45,707 bases of DNA from Thermoleophilia bacterium (GTDB taxonomy: Bacteria; Actinomycetota; Thermoleophilia; Gaiellales; Gaiellaceae). Shown here piece by piece: positions 10,918 through 17,708 of the stretch. Location: positions 1 to 45,707 of the forward strand of contig JAICPI010000016.1 in NCBI GenBank assembly GCA_025929895.1, in the 5' to 3' direction. How positions within the stretch are numbered: position 1 is the stretch's first letter; every line of letters begins with the position of its first letter. Both the position numbers and the translations under genes were made by a program. Under the pieces are notes generated by a model. That model searched no databases, had not been told where the DNA came from, and was given only the letters and a program-made list of their open reading frames with translations.

Positions 10918-11781
10918 ATGCGCACGATCTGGAACGGCTCCATCTCGTTCGGCCTCGTCAGCATCCCCGTCGGGCTGGCCCTGGCGACGAAACCCGCTGC
11001 GCGTCAGAGCGACGTCAGCTTCCGCATGCTGCACCGCGAGTGCCGCACGCCGATCAGGCAGAAGCGCTGGTGCCCGACCCACGACCGCGAGGTCGGCCCG
11101 GACGAGCTCGTCAAGGGCTGGGAGGTCGCGAAGGGCGAGTTCGTGATCGTCGAGGACGCCGACCTCGAGGCGATCGAGCAGCAGGACGACTCGCGCGCGA
11201 TCGAGATCGACCGCTTCGTCCCGCTCGACGGCGTCGACCCGATCTTCTTCGACCGCACCTACTTCCTCGCCCCGTCGTCGACCGCGGCGCAGCGCCGGCC
11301 GTACGTACTCCTGCTCGAGGCGATGAAGGAGACGCAGATGGCGGCGGTCGGCCGCTTCGTCCTGCGCGGCCAGGAGCACTTCTGCCTGATCCGCGCGCGG
11401 GGCGACGCGCTCGCGCTCGAGACGCTCTTCCTCGCCGAGGACGTGCGCTCGCAGGCGGAGATCGAGGAGGCCGTCGAGGAGACGCAGGTCAAGGACGCCG
11501 AGCTCGCGCTCGCGCGCCAGGTGATCGAGAGCCTCGAGAGCGAGTTCGACGCCGAGGAGCTTCAGAGCGAGTACCGACGCGACCTGCGCGCGATGCTCGA
11601 GGCGAAGCTCGCGGGCGAGGAGATCGCGCGGCCGGAGCCCGTCGCCGAGGACGCGCCGGTCGTCGACCTGATGGAGGCGCTCCGCAAGAGCGTCGCGGAG
11701 GCCTCGAAGCAGAAGGCCCCCGCGAAGAAGAAGACGGCGGCCCGGCCGAAGGCCAAGGCCGCCGCCAGAAAGAGTGCGTAG
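10918..11781 (+). CDS. ku: Ku homodimeric DNA end-binding protein
   Basis: A 287-residue bacterial Ku, which rings broken double-stranded DNA ends for non-homologous end joining and recruits LigD. The N-terminus MRTIWNGSISFGLVSIPVGL is the classic start, followed by the Ku core with FRMLHRECRTPIRQKRWCP, the CPTHDREV region, and the LETLFLAEDVR segment. The C-terminus after about residue 255 is a Lys/Ala-rich tail (KKKTAARPKAKAAARK) like those of mycobacterial and related Ku proteins, thought to bind DNA. The start is ATG 10918, which has GAAAGG upstream and TAGACT at 10901. No ligD is visible in the window, so its partner must lie elsewhere. Divergent from the acyl-CoA ligase. Confidence 0.96.
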   Translation: MRTIWNGSISFGLVSIPVGLALATKPAARQSDVSFRMLHRECRTPIRQKRWCPTHDREVGPDELVKGWEVAKGEFVIVEDADLEAIEQQDDSRAIEIDRFVPLDGVDPIFFDRTYFLAPSSTAAQRRPYVLLLEAMKETQMAAVGRFVLRGQEHFCLIRARGDALALETLFLAEDVRSQAEIEEAVEETQVKDAELALARQVIESLESEFDAEELQSEYRRDLRAMLEAKLAGEEIARPEPVAEDAPVVDLMEALRKSVAEASKQKAPAKKKTAARPKAKAAARKSA

Positions 11782-11787
11782 GCGCTC

Positions 11788-11958
11788 CTAGTGGGGCTGG
11801 GGGAGCGCCCCCAGCGCCTGCAGCTGCGCCTGGAACAGCGTCTTGTCGATCTTCCCCTGGTAGATCGGCACGCCCTCCTGCAGGCAGACGCGGATCACCT
11901 CCTGCCGGTCGATCCCGAGCTCCTTGGACAGCTCTTCGGGCGTGAGGTGATTGGCCAT
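11788..11958 (-). CDS. 56-residue helix-turn-helix-like protein
   Basis: A small gene: ATG at 11958, with a strong GAAAGGAG Shine-Dalgarno, the best ribosome site in the window, ending at TAG 11790-11788. The peptide begins MANHLTPEELSKELGIDRQE and continues through VIRVCLQEGVPIY, a pattern like the N-terminal helices of a winged or MerR/sigma-like HTH (LTPEELSKELGI as the first helices). It could bind DNA or serve as a partner protein; this is inference. It lies 6 bp downstream of, and convergent with, Ku. Upstream are an intrinsic terminator and two tiny ORFs that could form an attenuator. Confidence 0.72.
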   Translation of the reverse strand: MANHLTPEELSKELGIDRQEVIRVCLQEGVPIYQGKIDKTLFQAQLQALGALPQPH

Positions 11959-11989
11959 ACGGCTCCTTTCGCCGGTGACTCCGGAAACG

Positions 11990-12023
11990 AAAAACCCCGC
12001 CTCGCGCGTACGCGCGGACGGGG
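11990..12023 (-). terminator. intrinsic terminator in the leader of the small HTH gene
   Basis: On the minus strand, CCCCG and CGGGG arms enclose a palindromic CGCGCGTACGCGCG core and are followed directly by TTTTT. It abuts the stop codon of the second mini-ORF and precedes the 56-residue gene by about 30 nt, so it would act as an attenuator for that gene or as the end of a short separate RNA. Confidence 0.65.
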
Positions 12024-12082
12024 CTAGAAGCTCCTCTCGGACGGGGCAGGCATCAGCGGGCCTGCTTCCGTGAACTGCTCAT
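12024..12082 (-). CDS. two overlapping 9-residue leader ORFs
   Basis: On the minus strand, ATG 12082 opens MSSSRKQAR-stop. Its TGA overlaps the ATG of a second frame, MPAPSERSF-stop, as TGATG at 12055-12051; the second stop touches the terminator hairpin. TATCCT ends 8 nt before the first ATG. Translation is not proven; the arrangement of promoter, mini-ORFs and terminator is what suggests a leader. The same stretch can also fold with CGGACG/CGTCCG outer and GCAGGC/GCCTGC inner stems. Confidence 0.35.
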
Positions 12083-12090
12083 CGTCCGGA

Positions 12091-12100
12091 AGGATAGACG
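12091..12100. promoter_or_regulatory. overlapping divergent -10 boxes
   Basis: AGGATAGACG carries TATCCT for the minus strand (12096-12091) and TAGACG for the plus strand (12095-12100). The plus ATG at 12107 is 6 nt beyond its box; the minus mini-ORF ATG at 12082 is 8 nt beyond its box. Confidence 0.45.
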
Positions 12101-12106
12101 GCCTCG

Positions 12107-12955
12107 ATGACGGTTGCCACCCTGCTGTCGGGCTTCGAAGAGCGGGTCGAGACGATCCGCGGAGCACCGCTCCGTGCCCTCGTCGGCGGCGCGGCGGAGG
12201 GCACGCCGCTCGTCCTCCTGCACGGCCTGGGCGGCTCTTCGGCCAACTGGGCCCTGCTGGCCCCCCGGCTGGCGGAGCGGCGCCGGGTCGTGCTCGTCGA
12301 CCTCCCGGGACACGGCCGCTCCGGTCCGCTCCCTGCCGCGCCGGGAATCGGCGCCTACGCCGACAGGATCGCCCTGCTGCTCGAGCGCCTGAGTCTCGGC
12401 GAAGTCGTCGCCGTCGGGCACTCGCTCGGCGGGCTCGTGGCACTCCGGCTTGCGGCCCGCCATCCCGACGCCGTGAGCGGGCTCGTGCTGGCCGCGCCCG
12501 CGGGGATCGGCTCGGGGACGAGAGCCGCCGAGCGTGCGCTCGCGTTCGTGGGCTGGGTGCAGCCCGGCCGCAGGATCTCGCGGCATTGGCAGTCGGTGGC
12601 GAGGAGCGGCTCGCTCAAGCGGATGGTCTTCGGCCCGTGGTTCGCCGCCGACCCCGAGGCGCTTCACCCGGACGCCGTCGAGGCCCTGCTCGGCGAGCTC
12701 GACCTCCACACGGACACGCGGAGCGCCTCCCGCGCGCTGACGGCGGACGACCCGCGCCTCGACCTCCACGACGTGCGCTGCCCCGCGCTCGTGCTCTGGG
12801 GCGCCGAGGACCGCCAGCTCCCGGTCGACGACGCGTTCGACTACGCCCGGCGGCTGCGCGCGCCGCTCCGCGTGATCGCGGATTGCGGCCACCTGCCGAT
12901 CGTCGAGCGGCCGGACGCGTGCCTGGACGCGATCGAGGAGTTCCTGGCGCCATAG
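12107..12955 (+). CDS. alpha/beta hydrolase
   Basis: A 282-residue cytoplasmic alpha/beta-fold hydrolase. The oxyanion motif HGLGGSS is at residues 39-45, the nucleophile elbow GHSLGG at 104-109 with S106, the acid is in the WGAEDRQLP segment, and the catalytic histidine in the CGHLP motif near the C-terminus. A cap with several aromatic residues (about 135-200) suggests a hydrophobic substrate. The family includes esterases, lactonases, C-C hydrolases such as MhpC-like enzymes and haloperoxidase-like proteins; the substrate cannot be fixed here. Starts at ATG 12107. Followed by a strong hairpin (12974-13000), so it probably ends its own transcript. Confidence 0.88.
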   Translation: MTVATLLSGFEERVETIRGAPLRALVGGAAEGTPLVLLHGLGGSSANWALLAPRLAERRRVVLVDLPGHGRSGPLPAAPGIGAYADRIALLLERLSLGEVVAVGHSLGGLVALRLAARHPDAVSGLVLAAPAGIGSGTRAAERALAFVGWVQPGRRISRHWQSVARSGSLKRMVFGPWFAADPEALHPDAVEALLGELDLHTDTRSASRALTADDPRLDLHDVRCPALVLWGAEDRQLPVDDAFDYARRLRAPLRVIADCGHLPIVERPDACLDAIEEFLAP

Positions 12956-12973
12956 ACCGGCGAAGAAGGGGCC

Positions 12974-13000
12974 CACGGGGGAAACACGGTTTCCCCCGTG
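12974..13000. terminator. perfect 12-bp stem, 3-nt loop between hydrolase and tRNA-Pro
   Basis: CACGGGGGAAAC and GTTTCCCCCGTG pair perfectly around ACG. It lies 18 bp after the hydrolase stop and 7 bp beyond the 3' end of the convergent tRNA, where a shared terminator for both directions would be expected. There is no long T tract on either strand. Confidence 0.6.
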
Positions 13001-13007
13001 CACCTCA

Positions 13008-13081
13008 TCGGGGTGCCCAGATTCGAACTGGGGACCTCTCCGACCCGAACGGAGCGCGCTACCAGGCTGCGCCACACCCCG
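13008..13081 (-). tRNA. tRNA-Pro (anticodon CGG)
   Basis: A 74-nt cloverleaf on the minus strand. Acceptor arms are CGGGGTG and CACCCCG with discriminator A. The D arm is GCGC/GCGC around AGCCTGGTA, the anticodon stem is CTCCG/CGGAG with loop TTCGGGT (anticodon CGG, proline), and the T arm is CCCAG-TTCGAAT-CTGGG. The CCA end is not encoded. It lies 33 bp downstream of the CoA-binding gene on the same strand, so it may be cut from that transcript. Confidence 0.96.
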
Positions 13082-13114
13082 AGCGGGGTACAGGGTAGCT
13101 TCTCCGCGCCTCGA

Positions 13115-13507
13115 TCAGAGCGTCCGGTGGACGATCGCCGTGCACGCGTTCTCGACGTAGTCGAGCCCGGCGTCCTCGCAGATCCGGCGCGCCTCCGGCG
13201 AGTGCAGGTCGAGCTGGAGCCAGAACGCCTTCGCGCCGGCGGCGACGGCCTCGCGCGCGTGCCCCGGCGCCGCGTCGGCGCGGCGGAAGACGTCGACCAG
13301 GTCGATCGGCGGCTCGACCTCGGCGATCGAGCCCACGGCCGGAACGCCGAGCACCTCGTCGCAGCCGGGGTTGACCGGGACCACGTCGTAGCCCTGCGAG
13401 AGCAGGTAGCGCATGACGTCGTGGCTCGGGCGCTCCGGGTTCTTCGACGCGCCGACGAGCGCGATCCGCTGGGCCTCCCGGAGGATCTGCTCGGGGGTTC
13501 GGGACAC
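13115..13507 (-). CDS. CoA-binding protein (YccU type)
   Basis: A 130-residue single-domain Rossmann protein of the CoA-binding-2 family. The start [17 protein letters not shown] (residues 19-35) is the nucleotide/CoA-binding signature, followed by the [16 protein letters not shown] and [11 protein letters not shown] blocks typical of the family. It binds CoA in vitro in characterised members; the physiological role is not settled. GTG start at 13507 with TAGCCT ending 6 nt upstream. Paired head to head with a HAD hydrolase only 23 bp away, with overlapping -10 boxes; upstream of tRNA-Pro on the same strand. Confidence 0.9.
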   Translation of the reverse strand: MSRTPEQILREAQRIALVGASKNPERPSHDVMRYLLSQGYDVVPVNPGCDEVLGVPAVGSIAEVEPPIDLVDVFRRADAAPGHAREAVAAGAKAFWLQLDLHSPEARRICEDAGLDYVENACTAIVHRTL

Positions 13508-13513
13508 CGCCCA

Positions 13514-13523
13514 AGGCTATCCT
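13514..13523. promoter_or_regulatory. overlapping divergent -10 boxes
   Basis: AGGCTATCCT holds TAGCCT for the minus strand (13519-13514; 6 nt to the GTG at 13507) and TATCCT for the plus strand (13518-13523; 7 nt to the GTG at 13531). There is no room for a leader in either direction. Confidence 0.5.
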
Positions 13524-13530
13524 CGCCGCC

Positions 13531-14214
13531 GTGGCCGAGCTCCGCGCCGTCCTCTTCGACGTCGACTTCACGCTCGTCAAGCCGGGCCCCGACCTCGGTC
13601 CCGAGGGGTACCGGCGCATGGCGGCCCGGTTCGGCTTCGACCTCGACCCGTCGCGCTACGACGAGGCGAGGCACGCAGCGCTCGAGACGCTCGAGCGCCA
13701 CCCGGAGCTCGAGCACGACGAGGAGGTCTGGGTCCTGTTCACGGAGCGGATCATCCGCGGCATGGGCGGCGACTCCGACCGTGCGTACGAAGCCGCGGCG
13801 GAGCTGACGCGCGCGTGGGAGGACGCCGGCAACTTCGAGCTGTACGACGACGTGCTGCCGACGCTCGTGCACCTGCGCGAGCGCGGCCTGAGGTTGGCGC
13901 TCGTCTCGAACACCGCGCGAGATCTCGATCTGTTCGTCGTGCACCACGCGCTCGACGTCGACGCCGCCGTGTCGTCGCGCGCGCACGGGAAGGTGAAGCC
14001 GCACGAGTCGATCTTCCGCGCCGCGCTCGAGCGGCTCGGGATCGGCGCCGAGGAGGCAGCGATGGTCGGCGACTCGCCCGAGGACGACATCGACGGAGCG
14101 CGCGCGCTCGGGATCCGCCCCTTCCTGATCGACCGCGACGGTCGCTTCCCCGACGCGGACGGCCGCCTGACCGACCTGCGCGAGCTGCCCGCGGCGCTCG
14201 GCCTCGCGTCCTAG
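13531..14214 (+). CDS. HAD-superfamily hydrolase
   Basis: A 227-residue phosphatase-type HAD protein. Motif I is FDVDFTLVKPG (residues 9-19), with phenylalanine where glycine is usual after the second aspartate, a known but minority variant. Motif II is LALVSNTARD, motif III the lysine in HGKVKPHESIF, and motif IV VGDSPEDDIDGARALG. A cap of about 90 residues lies between motifs I and II. This fits the REG-2-like / 2-haloalkanoic acid dehalogenase-like subgroup. Substrate unknown. GTG start, no leader. It ends 1 bp from the stop of the convergent TolB-LOX gene. Confidence 0.88.
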   Translation: MAELRAVLFDVDFTLVKPGPDLGPEGYRRMAARFGFDLDPSRYDEARHAALETLERHPELEHDEEVWVLFTERIIRGMGGDSDRAYEAAAELTRAWEDAGNFELYDDVLPTLVHLRERGLRLALVSNTARDLDLFVVHHALDVDAAVSSRAHGKVKPHESIFRAALERLGIGAEEAAMVGDSPEDDIDGARALGIRPFLIDRDGRFPDADGRLTDLRELPAALGLAS

Positions 14215-14215
14215 T

Positions 14216-15673
14216 TCAGCAGCGCTCCGTTCCCTCGCACGAGCGGAGCACCTGCACGTGCGGCACGCCCCCCGGCCGCGTCAACCGCAGCCGGATCGCA
14301 GCCGCGTTGTTGTCGTAGCGGCGCTCGCGCAGCAGCCCGTCCGGGTTCGCACGGTTCACGAGCACGTAGATCCCCGGGCGGGCTCTCGTCAGGTCGACGT
14401 TCTGGCCGTGGAAGTGGGCCGGGTACCGGTCGGTGAACCCGACGGACGATCCCTGCTCGACCGTGCGTGCGCCCGGCGCGCCGGCGGCGCAGTTCCCGAG
14501 GAACGTCGGGCGGCCCGGTCGCACGCCGCGCGCGGTGCCGTAGTGGTCGGCGAGGCAGAAGCCGGTCTTGCGGTCGGTTCCGAGGAGCGAGCTGTCGCTC
14601 GCGCGGCGCAGCTCGTAGCGCGCGAAGCGCAGCAGGTGCCAGTGCGAGTGCGACGACGACCAGGTGTAGCGCAGCGTCCCGGCGTCGCGGTGCGCCTCGA
14701 AGCCGCCGCCGGCGACGCGGACGAGCTGGCGCGCCTGCATGCCCGCCCCGGTGCGCAGGCCGCGGATCCAGAGCGGGCCGAGGCCGACGCTGTCGACGGC
14801 GGACTCGAACCCCAGCTTGTACCGGCCCGCGATCCTCGACACGACGAGCCCGCGCGGCGCGCGCTGGTCGAGGTCGGGCAGCAGCTCGGCGGCGAGGGGG
14901 ACGCGAGCGACGTCGACGCGGCGGCCCGGCCCGAGCGGTCGCGAGACCGTGCCGTCCGGCGCGTAGGCAACGATGTTCTCACTGTGGACAACGACCAATT
15001 CGGACCCGTCCGGGAGCCACACGGGGGCTCCCGCGCCGGAGTGGACCGTCAGCAGCCGCACGTCGGTCGCGTCCGGAGCCATCGTCGCGACTCCGCCGGC
15101 CTCGTGCGCGAACGCAATCCGCCCGCCGTCTGGTGACCAGTCCGGATCCGTTCCGCGGGCGAGCGTGGTCACCGCACCGCCGGACGCAGCGACAACCGAG
15201 ATCGCTCCGTCGCGCACGAACGCGATCCGCCTGCCGTCGGGGCTCCACGCGGGGCGGCCGTCCGAAGGCCCCGTCGTGACCGCCCGCGGCGAGCGCCCGT
15301 TGCGGCGGGCGACGACGATCCGGCCCGCCCGGACGACCGCGATGCTCCGCCCGTCGGGCGACCACGCGGGCTCGGCGCCGGCCAGCAGCACCCGGACACC
15401 CGTCCCGTCCCGGTTCGCGCCGAAGATCGTCCCGTCCCGCTCGAACGCGAGCTCGCGGCCGTTCGGAGCCCACGCCGCGGCGACGGCGCCCCGCGTGCCG
15501 GGGATACGCTGCGCGCGTCCGTCGTCCGCGCGCACCCGCCAGGCACCGTCGTCCCGGACGACGAGCAGCACGACGCGCGTCCGCGGTCCCTCCGCCCCGA
15601 GCGCGGCGACCGCGAGGGCCGCGAGCGCGACCGGGAGGAGCGCCGCGGTCAGAAACCGAGCTCGTCGCGCCAT
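14216..15673 (-). CDS. TolB-type propeller fused to a bacterial lysyl oxidase domain
   Basis: A 485-residue exported two-domain protein. Residues 1-28 are a signal peptide. Residues about 30-245 contain five propeller blades marked by WAPNG (68), WSPDG (104), WSPDG (143), WSPDG (179) and WLPDG (219). Residues about 262-470 form a lysyl oxidase domain: copper-binding histidines H342, H344 and H346 in SHSHWHLLRF, the KTGFCLADH segment with K369, four further cysteines or histidines, and YPAHFHGQNVDL. Lysyl oxidases deaminate peptidyl lysine; the role of bacterial ones is little known. Start ATG 15673 lies within the CoA transferase end (25-bp overlap), implying coupling. The fusion is the oddity, and its substrate is unknown. 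Confidence 0.82.
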   Translation of the reverse strand: MARRARFLTAALLPVALAALAVAALGAEGPRTRVVLLVVRDDGAWRVRADDGRAQRIPGTRGAVAAAWAPNGRELAFERDGTIFGANRDGTGVRVLLAGAEPAWSPDGRSIAVVRAGRIVVARRNGRSPRAVTTGPSDGRPAWSPDGRRIAFVRDGAISVVAASGGAVTTLARGTDPDWSPDGGRIAFAHEAGGVATMAPDATDVRLLTVHSGAGAPVWLPDGSELVVVHSENIVAYAPDGTVSRPLGPGRRVDVARVPLAAELLPDLDQRAPRGLVVSRIAGRYKLGFESAVDSVGLGPLWIRGLRTGAGMQARQLVRVAGGGFEAHRDAGTLRYTWSSSHSHWHLLRFARYELRRASDSSLLGTDRKTGFCLADHYGTARGVRPGRPTFLGNCAAGAPGARTVEQGSSVGFTDRYPAHFHGQNVDLTRARPGIYVLVNRANPDGLLRERRYDNNAAAIRLRLTRPGGVPHVQVLRSCEGTERC

Positions 15674-16608
15674 GCGGCCGTATGGTGTCCGAGACGGGCG
15701 GCTGCTTGCGGGGGCGGGCCGCCGAAGGTCGCGGCGGCTTCCTCGAGCGTCGCGACGGGCCCGACGGCGACGTCCTCCCCGTCGACGAGCGCGAGCCAGT
15801 CGGCGAGCGCCCTCCGCTCGAAGACGTCCGCGAGCTCGCGCGCGAGCGCGTCCTGGTCCGCGTCGAACTGCCGGCCGGCGAGCTCTGGACGGCCGATCAG
15901 CTCGCACAGCCGGCGGAAGAACTTCTCCTCCAGTGCTCCCACCGTCAGGTAACGGCCGTCCTGGGTCGCGTACGTGCGATAGCACGCGAGCCCGCCCGTG
16001 AGGAGCCGCGGGACGGGCTCGCCGCCGAGGCGATGAGCGACGAAGCGGTGCGCGCCGTGCGTCATCGAGACGACCAGCCGCGAGCCGCGGCCGGTCCGTC
16101 CGCGCTCGAGCAGGGCCGCGAGGATCTCGACCACCGCAGCCTGCGCGCCGGCCCCGAGATCCGCGACCTGGACCGGCGGCGGCGCCGGAGCCGTGTCCGC
16201 GAGCGCGCCGGCCCACCCGAGGTAGTTGAGGTCGTGGCCCACCCGGGAGGCGTGCGCGCCGTCGGCGCCGAAACCGGTGATCGAGCAGTAGACGACGCGG
16301 TCGGGCAGGTCGTCGGCCCCGACGCCGAGCCGTGCCGCGACGCCGGGCCGGAACCCTTCGAGCACCACGTCCGCGCGCGAGCAGAGCGCGCGGCCGAGCT
16401 CCGGCTCGGCCTTCAGGTCGCAGACGACCGATTCCTTGCCCGCGTTCAGCGCCGCGTCCCACTCGGGCGCGATCCCGCGCAGCGGATCGCCCTCGGGGGA
16501 CTCGAGCCGCACCACCCTCGCGCCGAGCCGCAGCAGCTCCCTGCTCGCGAACGGGCCCGGCAGGTGCCGCGTGAGGTCGACGACGAGGAGCCCCTCGAGC
16601 GGTTGCAC
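15649..16608 (-). CDS. CaiB/BaiF-family CoA transferase (alpha-methylacyl-CoA racemase-like)
   Basis: A family III CoA transferase of 319 residues from GTG 16608. These enzymes move CoA between acyl groups through a catalytic aspartate, or act as 2-methylacyl-CoA racemases. The N-terminus QPLEGLLVVDLTRHLPGPFAS is the family start, RLGARVVRLESPEGDP follows, ADLGAG contains the catalytic aspartate, and the C-terminal part has the small-domain repeats. The start is GTG 16608 and not TTG 16656: TAGGTT ends 8 nt upstream of it and the family start fits, while the earlier TTG lies in the regulator's operator. It overlaps the propeller-LOX gene by 25 bp. It shares a 32-bp divergent region with tetR and so is probably repressed by it. 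Confidence 0.9.
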   Translation of the reverse strand: MQPLEGLLVVDLTRHLPGPFASRELLRLGARVVRLESPEGDPLRGIAPEWDAALNAGKESVVCDLKAEPELGRALCSRADVVLEGFRPGVAARLGVGADDLPDRVVYCSITGFGADGAHASRVGHDLNYLGWAGALADTAPAPPPVQVADLGAGAQAAVVEILAALLERGRTGRGSRLVVSMTHGAHRFVAHRLGGEPVPRLLTGGLACYRTYATQDGRYLTVGALEEKFFRRLCELIGRPELAGRQFDADQDALARELADVFERRALADWLALVDGEDVAVGPVATLEEAAATFGGPPPQAAARLGHHTAAWRDELGF

Positions 16609-16631
16609 CGCGGGCGAACCTACACTACGCT
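16603..16631 (+). promoter_or_regulatory. tetR promoter, with opposed CoA-transferase -10
   Basis: TTGCAC (16603-16608) and TACGCT (16626-16631) are 17 nt apart, giving a plausible plus-strand promoter with start near 16638-16641. The minus -10 TAGGTT (16622-16617) overlaps the TACACT at 16621-16626. The operator begins at 16641. Confidence 0.45.
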
Positions 16632-16640
16632 CGGCGCGCG

Positions 16641-16658
16641 TTGACTGAACGGTCAATC
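16641..16658. promoter_or_regulatory. probable TetR operator, site 1
   Basis: TTGACTGAACGGTCAATC: inverted TTGACT/GGTCAA arms (one mismatch) with a 4-nt spacer. It differs at only 3 of 18 positions from the site at 26083-26100. It coincides with the first six codons of tetR. Confidence 0.65.
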
Positions 16659-17255
16659 ACCGCCGACCGGCGCCGCGCGCTGCTCGACGCGGCGGTGCGG
16701 GTCTTCGCCCGGCGGGGCTACCACGCCTCCCGCGTCGGCGACATCGCCGAGGAAGCAGGCGTCGCCCACGGGCTGCTGTACCACTACTTCGCCTCGAAGG
16801 AAGAGGTGCTGGAGACCGTCTTCCGCGAGACGTGGACCGAGCTCCTCGCCGCAGTCCGCGAGGTCGAGGAGTCGGGCGCGGCGGCGCAGGAGCAGCTGCG
16901 CCAGGTCGCGGCGATCCTCCTGCGCTCGTGGCGGCGCGACCCCGACCTCGTGCGCGTGCTCGTGCGCGAGGTCACGCGCGGCGCCGAGCTCGGGCGCCGC
17001 GTGCAGGAGATCACCGATGCGTTCGCCGCGATCGAGCGCATCGTGCGCCGGGGCCAGTCCGAGGGCGCGTTCCGCGACGACGTCGACGCGGCGCTCGCGA
17101 GCGTCATCTTCTACGGCGCGATCGAGGAGATCCTCACCGGGTGGGTGCTGGGGATCCTCCCGGACGGCGACGGGGGCGTCGCCCGCGCCGAGCAGACCGT
17201 CGTCGCGGTCGTCGGCGCGGGCCTCACCGACACACGCGTACCGACCGGAGCATGA
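16641..17255 (+). CDS. TetR/AcrR regulator, FadR-like (fatty-acid catabolism type)
   Basis: A 204-residue one-component repressor. The N-terminus TERSITADRRRALLDAAVRVF and the helix-turn-helix RVGDIAEEAGVAHGLLYHYFASKEEVL (about residues 31-57) are typical of FadR-like TetR proteins, which bind long-chain acyl-CoA as inducer. The C-terminal ligand domain is about 60-195, helical and rich in Ala, Val and Arg. The TTG start at 16641 gives the family N-terminus and lies directly at the operator; the next canonical start loses it. The neighbour on the other strand is a CoA transferase. A near-identical site between a patatin and an acyl-CoA dehydrogenase suggests that it controls lipid breakdown in trans. 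Confidence 0.88.
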   Translation: MTERSITADRRRALLDAAVRVFARRGYHASRVGDIAEEAGVAHGLLYHYFASKEEVLETVFRETWTELLAAVREVEESGAAAQEQLRQVAAILLRSWRRDPDLVRVLVREVTRGAELGRRVQEITDAFAAIERIVRRGQSEGAFRDDVDAALASVIFYGAIEEILTGWVLGILPDGDGGVARAEQTVVAVVGAGLTDTRVPTGA

Positions 17256-17685
17256 GCCCGAACGCCCAGAGCACGTCGTTCTTGAAGTAGAAGGCGCTGA
17301 CGACGTTCCCGCGCCGCTGCACGAGCGCGAAGTAGTGGCCGCACTCGACGCGTGCGAGCGTTCCGTACACGCCGTTCACGCTGACCGTCGAGTCGCCGAG
17401 GCGCACGCCGCGATCGGTCCGCCAGCCGGTCGGCACCCAGAGCGTGAAGAGCGCGACCGCGCGACGGCGCCGCAGCTCGACGCCGGCGCCGACCTGGTTG
17501 AACTTGCCGTAGGTGAAGTAGAGCGTGCGCCGCGGGCAGCCCCGGCAGACACCGACGTGCGGTCCCCATGCGGCCCTCGCCTGCGTTTCCGTGGCCCCGA
17601 GCCGCAGGCCGCCGAGCCGCTCCCCGGGCACGAACACGCCACCCTGTGGGAGCGCGAGCACGACGGCGGCGAACGCGGCGAGCAC
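17224..17685 (-). CDS. exported protein of unknown function
   Basis: A 153-residue protein from GTG 17685 with a short N-terminal hydrophobic signal (LAAFAAVVLALPQGG). Mature region: GERLGGLRLGATETQARAAWG, a motif seen at the start of many small secreted beta-rich domains, then a CRGCP pair and a third cysteine in VECGHYFA. It may be a wall-associated or secreted binding protein; the family is not recognised. TACCCT ends 7 nt upstream of the start. Its end overlaps tetR by 32 bp on the other strand. It faces the enolase-superfamily gene across 23 bp. Confidence 0.7.
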   Translation of the reverse strand: MLAAFAAVVLALPQGGVFVPGERLGGLRLGATETQARAAWGPHVGVCRGCPRRTLYFTYGKFNQVGAGVELRRRRAVALFTLWVPTGWRTDRGVRLGDSTVSVNGVYGTLARVECGHYFALVQRRGNVVSAFYFKNDVLWAFGLMLRSVRVCR

Positions 17686-17692
17686 GACCGGC

Positions 17693-17703
17693 AGGGTAGA
17701 ACA
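17693..17703. promoter_or_regulatory. overlapping divergent -10 boxes
   Basis: AGGGTAGAAC: TACCCT for the minus strand (17698-17693; 7 nt to the GTG at 17685) and TAGAAC for the plus strand (17698-17703; 5 nt to the GTG at 17709). The total intergenic distance is 23 bp, the same as at 13508-13530. Confidence 0.45.
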
Positions 17704-17708
17704 CTCCC

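Noticed and set aside
12024-12106. SRP RNA or tRNA between the small HTH gene and the hydrolase
   Set aside because: GGAAGCAGG resembles part of the SRP loop, but flanking helices and the full motif are missing; no tRNA cloverleaf forms.
15649-16656. CoA transferase start at TTG 16656
   Set aside because: It adds 16 unconserved residues encoded by the operator and promoter; GTG 16608 has a -10 at the usual spacing and the family N-terminus.
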